Shown here one piece after another: positions 56,638-63,410 of a stretch of 63,410 nt of DNA. How positions within the stretch are numbered: position 1 is the first letter of the stretch; each line of letters begins with the position of its first letter. The notes under the pieces are model-generated. The model searched no databases. It was not told where the DNA came from and saw only the letters and a program-made list of their open reading frames with translations. Origin of the DNA: Paracoccaceae bacterium (GTDB lineage: Bacteria; Pseudomonadota; Alphaproteobacteria; Rhodobacterales; Rhodobacteraceae); the NCBI GenBank assembly GCA_021648025.1, contig JAKITO010000017.1:1-63410 (forward strand). The letters are read 5' to 3'. The translations under genes were made by a program, and so were the position numbers.

Positions 56638-57729
56638 GTGACCAAAACGGGTGCACCCCCTCCTAGACTGGAAATTCGCAACCTGGTCCGCGCCTATGAC
56701 GGTCGGGCGGTGGTGGATGATGTGTCGCTGACGATTTCAGCCGGGCAGGTGACCTGTTTGCTGGGGCCATCGGGCTGTGGCAAGTCGACGACTTTGCGGA
56801 TCATTGCCGGGGTCGAGATGCAGGATTCAGGCGAGATTTTTGTCGATGGCCGTTTGGTGTGCGACACTGTTTTCCGGGTGCCTCCAGAGCGGCGTCAGAT
56901 TGGCCTGATGTTTCAGGACTTTGCCTTGTTTCCGCATTTGAATGTTGCTGATAACGTGGCGTTTGGGCTGAAAGGCCCGGCAGAGGTAAAACGCGACCGG
57001 GTTGTTGAGCTGCTTGGTAAAGTTGATCTTTTGCGCTTTATCGACGAGTTCCCACATCATTTGTCGGGCGGAGAACAGCAGCGGGTGGCTTTGGCGCGGG
57101 CATTGGCCCCCAAACCCCGGATCATGCTGATGGATGAGCCGTTTTCGGGGCTGGATAACCGGCTGCGCGATGGCATTCGTGATGAGACACTAAGCCTGTT
57201 GAAAGAGGAAGGCACCGCTGTGTTGCTGGTGACGCATGAGCCGGAAGAGGCCATGCGGATGGCGGATGAGATTGCCTTGATGCGGGGCGGGCGAATTGTT
57301 CAGCAGGGGGCGCCGTATAATGTCTATACCCGCCCGGTTGATCTGGCGGCGGTGGCGTTTTTCAGTGATACCAATGTGGTGCGGGCGACCGTGAATGGCG
57401 CGTTGGCGGATACGGTGTTTGGCCAGTTTCTGGCACCGGGTGTGGCGGATGGGACGGATGTGGACATCGTGTTTCGCCCCCAGCATGTGAAGCTGGATTT
57501 TGACCGGGATGGATCAGGACCATTGCCAACAGTTTCTGACGGTGTGGCCGCGGGCGGGGTTGTGCAACGGGCGCGGTTTTTGGGGCATGAGAGTCTGGTT
57601 GAATTTTCGATGGATCATGATGGGTCGTTATTGAAAGCGACTGTGCCGAATGTGTTTTTGCCCGCGACGGGTCGGCGGATGTGGCTGACGGTGCGGCGGG
57701 ATCGGTGTTTTATCTATCCTGTGAGGTGA
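56638..57729 (+). CDS. ABC transporter ATP-binding protein (FbpC/PotA-like)
   Basis: 363-residue ATPase from GTG 56638. Walker A GPSGCGKST, signature LSGGEQQRVALARALA, Walker B RIMLMDEPFSGLD and the switch His in LLVTHEPEEAM are all intact. A C-terminal TOBE-like region (about 240-360) is present. FbpC-type importers move Fe3+ or polyamines. No permease or binding protein gene is adjacent in the window, so the partner system is unknown. It follows the ArsM-like gene by 85 bases on the same strand. Confidence 0.85.
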   Translation: MTKTGAPPPRLEIRNLVRAYDGRAVVDDVSLTISAGQVTCLLGPSGCGKSTTLRIIAGVEMQDSGEIFVDGRLVCDTVFRVPPERRQIGLMFQDFALFPHLNVADNVAFGLKGPAEVKRDRVVELLGKVDLLRFIDEFPHHLSGGEQQRVALARALAPKPRIMLMDEPFSGLDNRLRDGIRDETLSLLKEEGTAVLLVTHEPEEAMRMADEIALMRGGRIVQQGAPYNVYTRPVDLAAVAFFSDTNVVRATVNGALADTVFGQFLAPGVADGTDVDIVFRPQHVKLDFDRDGSGPLPTVSDGVAAGGVVQRARFLGHESLVEFSMDHDGSLLKATVPNVFLPATGRRMWLTVRRDRCFIYPVR

Positions 57730-57828
57730 ATACCGCCTTACGACATGCCCCCCCTCATGGTTTGCATGCAAACCATTGCCGGGCAACGGGCGCGAGTTTA
57801 TTTTGCAAGATGAAAAGGAAGCGGTGTG

Positions 57829-58503
57829 TCAGGTTTGCATTGGCGCGTAATCTTGCAGCCGTTTGCCGGGTTCGTCTACGAACAGTTCTGGCAGGGGGGT
57901 GGCTGTTTCGATCAGGTCGATGCGGAACTCTCTGAAATCGTGGCGGGTTTCGCACCATGCGGTCAATGTCCAGACGCGGCCCCAGTATTCCATATGCAGG
58001 GGGCGGACGGTGCGTTTTCTAGCTGTGTTGTCGATGCGACGGTAGTGCAGGCGCAGCTTTTGGCGGGCTTTGATGGCGTGGCGTATCGTGGCCATATGGG
58101 CCAGGCCGCGCGCAGCGTTGGCAAAGGGTGAAATCGCGAATTTCCAGGTATCGGCTTCGGCGATGACTTGCGTTGGCAGAACGGCGTCGATTTTGTCGGC
58201 CAGGGAAAGCGCGGCAGATTTCAGCGTTTCGTCGGCGGCTTCGGCGACGATGGCCATACCAAGATTCAGAGCCTCCAGTTCGGGCGGGGTCAGGGTCAGG
58301 GGCGGCAGGGTGATGGCCTTGGTAGCCATATACCCCACGCCGCGTTCGCCAGAGACCGGAACGCCAGAGACCACAAGCGTGTCCATATCGCGATAGATGG
58401 TTCGGGTAGAGACGTTTAACGTGGCGGCGATGTCCTGCGCGCGGTGTCGTTCACCGTCGCGCAGGATCCGGATGATGTCGAACAGGCGATCGGTGCGGCG
58501 CAT
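57829..58503 (-). CDS. YafY-type HTH/WYL-domain regulator
   Basis: 224 residues from ATG 58503 (MRRTDRLFDIIRILRDGERH). The DeoR-like HTH DIAATLNVSTRTIYRDMDTL is near residues 25-44. The WYL domain (LRLHYRRID, then RTVRPLHMEYWGRVWTLTAWC, then FREFRIDLIE) binds small ligands or nucleic acid in related proteins. A perfect 16-bp palindrome lies 10 bases upstream of the start and is probably its own operator. It diverges from the tat operon. Confidence 0.9.
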   Translation of the reverse strand: MRRTDRLFDIIRILRDGERHRAQDIAATLNVSTRTIYRDMDTLVVSGVPVSGERGVGYMATKAITLPPLTLTPPELEALNLGMAIVAEAADETLKSAALSLADKIDAVLPTQVIAEADTWKFAISPFANAARGLAHMATIRHAIKARQKLRLHYRRIDNTARKRTVRPLHMEYWGRVWTLTAWCETRHDFREFRIDLIETATPLPELFVDEPGKRLQDYAPMQT

Positions 58504-58513
58504 GCTGGTATCC

Positions 58514-58551
58514 TGGCTAGCAACTGACATAGAACTGTCAGTTGCTAGCCA
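58514..58551. promoter_or_regulatory. Perfect 16-bp inverted repeat at the WYL-regulator promoter
   Basis: Arms TGGCTAGCAACTGACA (58514-58529) and its exact complement (58536-58551) are separated by 6 bases. The palindrome lies 10 bases before the regulator ATG and about 140 bases from tatA. The inner ACTGACA...TGTCAGT resembles typical dimeric-regulator operators, so autoregulation is inferred. Confidence 0.7.
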
Positions 58552-58690
58552 GAGTGTCAACCGAGTGGCCAAAGTCGGACAGATTTGGACTGAAATCCGG
58601 GATTATTGCTTTTACCGACAGGAATGACTGCGCTAAACAGACACAACTTTCAGGGCGCAGGCGCGTCTGTTGTGGATTTAGGAGACTAAA

Positions 58691-58918
58691 ATGTTGAACA
58701 ATATTGGACCTTTGGGCCTGTTGCTGATTGCAGTCGTGGTTTTGGTGATGTTTGGGCGCGGCAAGATCAGCAGCCTGATGGGCGAAGTGGGCAAAGGCAT
58801 CACCTCGTTCAAGAAGGGCATCAATGAAGGCAAGAAAGAGCTGGAAGAAGCCGAGGCCGAGGAAACCGCCGAGGCGGCCAAGGATGTGACGCCTAAAGTT
58901 GATACTGACAAGGCCTGA
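58691..58918 (+). CDS. tatA: Sec-independent protein translocase TatA
   Basis: 75 residues with one N-terminal transmembrane helix ([20 protein letters not shown]), an amphipathic helix ([21 protein letters not shown]) and a charged acidic tail. TatA oligomers form the pore for folded, twin-arginine proteins. The ATG follows TTAGGAGA. First gene of tatABC, 6 bases before tatB. Confidence 0.95.
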   Translation: MLNNIGPLGLLLIAVVVLVMFGRGKISSLMGEVGKGITSFKKGINEGKKELEEAEAEETAEAAKDVTPKVDTDKA

Positions 58919-58924
58919 CGCCAC

Positions 58925-59419
58925 ATGTTCGATCTGGGAATGTCTGAGATGCTGGTGATCGGCACCGTCGCGCTGATTGTGGTGGGGCCCAAGGATTTGC
59001 CTGGGCTGTTTCGCAATGTCGGCCGCTTTGTCGGCAAGGCCAAAGGTATGGCACGTGATTTCAGCCGGGCGATGAATGATGCGGCGGATGAAACCGGCGT
59101 GCGCGACATGGCCAAGGGGTTCAAGACGGCGTCCAATCCCATGAGCAGCGTGATGGACAGCGTCAAGGAAGCCACCGGCGACCTGAAAAACAGCATTGAC
59201 CCGACCAAGTTCGATGCAGACTCTGAGACCGGCAAGCTGGCGACGGAACGCGCCGATGATGTGCGCAAGATTCAGGCCAGCACGGCGCGCGCTGCGGCCA
59301 GCCGCAAGGCGCGCGAGGCCGAAGAGGCTTTGGCGTTTGCGAATGAGGCCGAGGCGGCAGTGACCGAGGCCGAGACGGTGAAGGCGGGCAAGGCAGATAA
59401 GGCGGGCAACAAGGCATGA
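58925..59419 (+). CDS. tatB: Sec-independent protein translocase TatB
   Basis: 164 residues. A single N-terminal membrane helix ([29 protein letters not shown]) with the TatB-type conserved Glu and Pro-Leu-Phe turn is followed by a long amphipathic helix and an alanine/glutamate-rich tail. TatB with TatC forms the receptor for twin-arginine signal peptides. The stop overlaps tatC (ATGA). Confidence 0.94.
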   Translation: MFDLGMSEMLVIGTVALIVVGPKDLPGLFRNVGRFVGKAKGMARDFSRAMNDAADETGVRDMAKGFKTASNPMSSVMDSVKEATGDLKNSIDPTKFDADSETGKLATERADDVRKIQASTARAAASRKAREAEEALAFANEAEAAVTEAETVKAGKADKAGNKA

Positions 59420-60387
59420 GCAACGCTGAGGAAATTGACGACAGTTCCGCGCCCCTGATCGAGCATCTGGCAGAATTGCGCACCCGCCTGATCCGGTCAG
59501 TCATGGCGTTTGTGGTCGGCATGATCATCTGCTTTTCATTCGGCAGCCTGATCCTTGATTTCCTGCTGGTGCCGATCGAAAACACCATGCGCCAATTGGG
59601 CAATGAAAACCCGGTGATGCAATATACCGCCCCACAGGAATATTTCTTTACCCTGATCCGCATATCCATGGTTGGCGGTTTCATGCTGGCCTTCCCGGTG
59701 ATCGGGTTTCAGTTGTGGCGCTTTGTAGCCCCGGGGCTTTATCGCAACGAACGCGGTGCGTTCCTGCCGTTTCTGATCGCTTCGCCGCTGTTGTTCCTGT
59801 TGGGGGCGGCGTTTGCGCATCTGGTGGTGGTGCCTTTGGCGATGACGTTCTTTCTGGGCTTTGCCGACTTGCCGTCATTCATGGCGGCAATGGTGGGGGA
59901 CGAATCCGTGCGCGAAAGCGGCATCGACATTGTGTTTAACGGTAAGGTCAACGAAAGCCTTGATATCACGTTGAAAATGATCATCGCCTTTGGGCTTTGC
60001 TTTCAATTGCCGGTGCTTTTGACCCTGATGGGCAAGGCTGGTCTGGCCAGTTCGCGCGGCCTTAGAACCACCCGGAAATACGCGGTTGTTGCCATTCTGG
60101 TGGTGGCGGCCCTGGTCACACCGCCGGATGTGACAACCCAGTTGATCCTGTTTGTGGTGGTCTATGGTCTTTATGAAATCTCGATCTATCTGGTGGCTTA
60201 TGTCGAGCGTCAAAAGGATGTGGCGGCGCGCAAGGAAGGCATCATTGGCGAAGACGAAAGCCTGTTTGACATCGACGACGATGACAGCGATGACAATGAT
60301 GACAACAACGGCGACGATGATGATGGCGACCTTGAAGACGACCCGTTGATGAAAGAATTCGACGACAACGAGGATGACAAGACCTAG
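59416..60387 (+). CDS. tatC: Sec-independent protein translocase TatC
   Basis: 323 residues with six transmembrane helices, opening with [20 protein letters not shown], the conserved TatC start, then [10 protein letters not shown] and [15 protein letters not shown] helix pairs ([15 protein letters not shown]). The C-terminal 65 residues are strikingly acidic ([19 protein letters not shown]), much longer than the E. coli tail, and probably cytoplasmic. A rho-independent terminator follows the stop by 24 bases. Confidence 0.95.
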   Translation: MSNAEEIDDSSAPLIEHLAELRTRLIRSVMAFVVGMIICFSFGSLILDFLLVPIENTMRQLGNENPVMQYTAPQEYFFTLIRISMVGGFMLAFPVIGFQLWRFVAPGLYRNERGAFLPFLIASPLLFLLGAAFAHLVVVPLAMTFFLGFADLPSFMAAMVGDESVRESGIDIVFNGKVNESLDITLKMIIAFGLCFQLPVLLTLMGKAGLASSRGLRTTRKYAVVAILVVAALVTPPDVTTQLILFVVVYGLYEISIYLVAYVERQKDVAARKEGIIGEDESLFDIDDDDSDDNDDNNGDDDDGDLEDDPLMKEFDDNEDDKT

Positions 60388-60411
60388 GCGGGACTTGACC
60401 CGGACGTATCA

Positions 60412-60446
60412 GGGGCGCGCCGTTACAACGGCGCGCCCTTTTTTTC
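60412..60446 (+). terminator. Rho-independent terminator of the tat operon
   Basis: A 12-base stem ggGCGCGCCGTT/AACGGCGCGCcc with an AC loop is followed by seven T residues (60439-60445). It ends tatABC cleanly before the ThDP-enzyme gene on the same strand. Confidence 0.92.
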
Positions 60447-60615
60447 GGCCATGTTAGCGGTTCCTGCCGCCACCAAGGCAGGCGCGTGATTTCCGCATGA
60501 CTTGCGCCTTTCTGCCCGAATTCCCGCATCTTTCCTTCTGAAACCCTCTAGGTTGCGTGTTAAACGCATGTGTTTTCGGCTATCAGAAAGGGAACCACAA
60601 CAAGGGTGAACAGCC

Positions 60616-61719
60616 ATGAGTAATAAAATGCACGTCCATCAATCCATTGCCCGTGCCGCCCGTGACCACGGGGTCGATACGATGTTTGGACTGATGGGGG
60701 ACGCCAACCTGTTCATGATCGACAGCTTTGTGCGGGTCTGCGGCGGGCGGTTTGTCCCGGCGGCGCATGAAGGCAGTTCGGTGCTGATGGCGCTGGCTTA
60801 TGCGCAGGTGTCGGGCAAGGTCGGCGTGGCAACCGTGACCCATGGCCCGGCCCTGACCAATTGCATGACGGCGCTGACCGAAGGCGTTCGCGCACGTACC
60901 CCCATGGTTCTTCTGGCCGGGGATACCCCGGTGGCGATGCCACGTCACCCGCAAGGAATTGACCAGCGCGAACTGGTCAAGGCAACGGGTGCAGGGTTTG
61001 AACAGATGCGCGCGCCCGACACGGTTTGCATGGACATCGCGCGCGCCTTTTACCGCGCCCAGATTGAACGCCGCCCGATCGTTTTGAACATGCCTGCCGA
61101 TTTCATGTGGCTTGAGATGACCCACGAGGTGCGGGTGTTTGACGTATTCACAACACCGGGCGGGGTGGCAGCGGGCGATACTCTGGACCAGGCCATTGGC
61201 ATGATCGCCTCGGCCCGCCGCCCGCTGATCCTTGCCGGCCAGGGCGCCGTGGCTGCGCGCGATCAGTTGATCCGCCTTGCCGACCGGCTCGAGGCACCGC
61301 TGGCCACGACGTTAAAGGCCAAGGGGCTGTTCAGCGATCATCCTTACAACATCGACATTTTTGGCACCCTTTCGACGCCTGCCGCGTATGAATTGATTGC
61401 CCAATCGGATTGCATCGTCGCGTTTGGTGCCGGGTTGCACGACTTTACCACCGACCGCGGCAAGCTGATGAAAGATAAACGGGTGGTGCAGGTGGATATC
61501 GACCCGACCGCCATCGGTGATGGGATGCACCCTGACGCCGCCCTTGTGGCGGATGCGGGCCTGACGGCCGAGACCATTCTATATTGGCTGAACAAGGCAG
61601 AGATCCCGGCCAGCGGTTTTACCCGCGAACTGGATACCAAAACGCTTACCCTGCATCCCTCAGGGCCAGACAAAACCGGCGACGGCTTCATAGGTTTCGT
61701 TCATGCGCTGAACCGGCTT
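60616..61719 (+). CDS. Thiamine-diphosphate enzyme (acetolactate synthase-like), C-terminus lost at a junction
   Basis: About 368 native residues of a protein of the ALS/benzoylformate-decarboxylase family. The N-terminal PYR domain has the cofactor Glu in AAHEGSSVLMALA (E52) and VTHGPALTNCMTALTEG. The central domain follows (LILAGQGAVAARD, then VVQVDIDPTAIGDG). The PP domain with the GDG...N thiamine-diphosphate motif should follow after ALNRL, but near 61710-61719 the sequence switches to Bacteroidota DNA; the frame then runs to a stop at 61746. The loss is most likely an assembly artefact and not a real truncation. Substrate unknown. Confidence 0.85.
61710..61719. other. Probable chimeric junction between two genomes
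   Basis: The string gaaccggctt reads as part of the codons for ALNRL of the ThDP enzyme on the plus strand and, on the minus strand, as the codons for SRF of the SusC protein. Base composition, codon use and protein family change abruptly here. Both genes are cut. Confidence 0.75.
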
Positions 61720-63410
61720 GAAGCGGCACTGTCGTATTTGTCGTAGTTGGCTGTAAGCCGTGGCACATCGGTTACATCGCCCTCTTCTTGCCAGCGTTGT
61801 AAAATATCGGTGTGCCAGTTGATAGCCCCCGGAGCATGATCGCTCATTAAGGTAGCATAGGCATTGTCGTACGAATAGCCACCAAAACTGTAGGCAAATT
61901 GCGTATTGAAAGCCCAGTTTTTATATTCAAAATTTAGGTTTAAACCTCCGGCAATGGTTGGCACAACCGATTTGTCGAGGAATTTTTTTGTTGCCAGATT
62001 ATAGTCGTTCGTGGCTTCTTTGCCCAAATTTGTAATTGTATTCTCGTTGGTATAATTGGCCATGTCGGTTATGTAAATTTTTTCGCCGTTTGCCAATTCG
62101 TCATAATATCTGTACCAATTTGCCTCGCCGTTTGTTGGGTCAACCCCTGCCCATTCGCGCATATAAAAATCATAAATAGAGCGGTCTTTGGCATACGCAT
62201 AAGCACCTTTAAGTTCTATGTTTTTAGGCTCGCCGGTTGTATCGTCTTTGGGCATGGTTAAAATTTTGTTGTTGTATTTTGCTCCATTTAAAGTTACATC
62301 GAACCTAAAATCCGATTTTTGGATAACCGTGGCAAACAACTGGAATTCAACTCCGCTGTTTAAGAGCTTACCATCGTTAACCGGGTAACTTGCATAACCG
62401 AGCGAGGGGGCAACCTGTTTGTAATAAAGCAGGTTATCGGTAATTTTACGGAAATACTCGATATCGAAATTAATCCGGTCGGTAATTTTTGTTTCGAAAC
62501 CGGTGTTGAAGTTCTTGCTCTGTTCCCATGTAAGATTAGGATTTCCTTTTCCACCAAAATTGATTGACAGTTGGTCGTTCAGGTTATTTATGCCATAAGA
62601 ATCGAAGGTTGGATAAATGCCGAGAGATTGGTTTCCTAAAATCCCATAGCTGATTTTATATTTTAACTGTTTTATCCACGACGAAGATTTCAGAAAACTT
62701 TCGTTGCTCAGCATCCATGCTGCACCAATAGATCCAAAAGTACCCCATTTATCATTCGGGAAACGTGACGTTCCATCTTGCCGGATTGTTAAGTGTGCAA
62801 AATATTTATTTTGATAGTCGTATTTGGCTTGGCCAAAATAACTCTCAAGGGCATATTCACTGGTCGATGATCCCATGCCGTCTTTTATTATCCCGTTACT
62901 CAATTCCACGCTGTAGGGCGATGCAATATTCGACATGCTCCCGCTTTGCGATTTATTTTGGGTGAATGTATTTTCGTGTGCCACAAAGGTTTCGAAATTG
63001 TGTTTCCCGATTGCAAAATTGTACGATAAAATCTGGTTCCAGGTGTATGAGAAGTTAACCATATTGCTTTTCGAGATACGGCCCAAACCGGCAGCATCAC
63101 CATAAAACATATTTGTCAGCCCCGAGCTGGTACTGGCCAGTGCCTGCACCCCAAATGTTGTACTGAATTTTAGATTTTTAGCGATTGTAGCTTCAAGCAT
63201 GCTATTTGCCGATATCTGGTGGCTAAGCGACTCGTTTACATCTAACTGAACAGCACCGGCAGGATTTATATTTGCACTAAACCCACGGGCGCGGTCGGTA
63301 CCGAAACCATAGTCGTATTTGTAACCACCAATAACATCGTCAATCACTTTATAACCATCCTCGTCGCGTTCGAAAACCGGATAAATAGATGGGATATTAT
63401 TGACGAAGTT
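61710..63410 (-). CDS. SusC/RagA-type TonB-dependent outer-membrane protein, incomplete at both ends (Bacteroidota)
   Basis: About 565 residues of the C-terminal barrel of a SusC/RagA family protein, the polysaccharide- or oligomer-import pore of Bacteroidota. Typical strings are KWGTFGSIGAAWMLSNESF, WEQSKNFNTGFETKITDRI and WAFNTQFAYSFGGYSYDNAY. It ends in TANYDKYDSAASSRF at the junction; the remaining C-terminal strands and the N-terminal plug are outside. The sequence is AT-rich (TAT, AAT and AAA codons), unlike all other genes here. The frame is open to base 63410. No SusD gene is visible. Confidence 0.9.

Noticed and set aside
61710..63410. Horizontal transfer of a SusC gene into the Rhodobacterales genome
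   Set aside because: Both genes are broken at the joint, no SusD partner or mobile element is visible, and the change is abrupt; an assembly chimera is simpler.

Overview
The window reads as a piece of an alphaproteobacterial chromosome of the Rhodobacterales/Roseobacter type. Evidence: dense, GC-rich gene pairs; a sigma-32 protein carrying the QKKLFFNLR box; a CarD regulator next to a 7Fe ferredoxin; a mitochondrial-type SUV3 helicase; DUF2244, PCu(A)C and DUF2946 proteins; aerobic B12 genes; and a TatABC operon. The last 1.7 kb (from about 61710) is different. It is AT-rich and encodes a SusC/RagA TonB-dependent outer-membrane protein, a family typical of Bacteroidota. It meets a truncated thiamine-diphosphate enzyme gene in mid-codon across a ~10-base shared string, so the contig is most likely a chimera there. 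Everything left of 61.7 kb looks like one genome.

Layout. 1-0.6 kb: the start of cobaltochelatase CobS, followed by an 11-bp tandem repeat. 1.05-6.3 kb: a graveyard of mobile DNA. An IS5-type fragment is interrupted by an IS66 end, followed by a gutted Mu-like prophage in permuted order (transposase C-terminus fused to a tail-tip gene, frameshifted tail fibre, ParB-like remnant, transposase N-terminus). 6.4-17 kb: rpoH, a DksA-like protein, trmL, pepF, a lipase/SCP2 pair, a TPR protein, SUV3-like helicase, an S4 protein, fdxA, carD. 17-24 kb: divergent cobV/cobT, a KefC-like antiporter, an Lrp regulator beside a wrecked hppD gene, an isolated fliG. 24.5-32.8 kb: an aminotransferase, two overlapping Lrp regulators, ilvC and a run of small enzymes. 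32.9-34 kb: tRNA-Gly(CCC) and a decayed SWIM/SNF2 helicase. 34-45.4 kb: argD-argF, a phosphate transporter, a 6-phosphogluconate dehydrogenase-like gene with an SDR, a secreted DUF255 protein, a racemase/PLP-desulfhydrase pair with a divergent LysR regulator. 45.6-53.1 kb: copper proteins, L28, MeaB, HrpB, LepA. 53.2-56.6 kb: an accessory island with an AT-rich orphan gene, a REP-associated tyrosine transposase, and a TetR/arsenite-methyltransferase-like divergent pair. 56.6-61.7 kb: an ABC ATPase, a WYL regulator with a perfect palindrome at its promoter, tatABC with a terminator, and the truncated ThDP enzyme.

How parts work together. A dispersed hairpin family that begins GTAG and usually occurs as inverted pairs is present at seven places. 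One copy lies inside the coding region of the single RAYT-type transposase, and three copies supply the TAG stop codon of the neighbouring gene. The stems vary by compensatory change, so structure rather than sequence seems conserved. This REP/RAYT system is the most interesting native feature. Apart from it, the chromosome is ordinary housekeeping DNA in which several genes (hppD, the SNF2 helicase, the prophage) are decaying by internal deletion.
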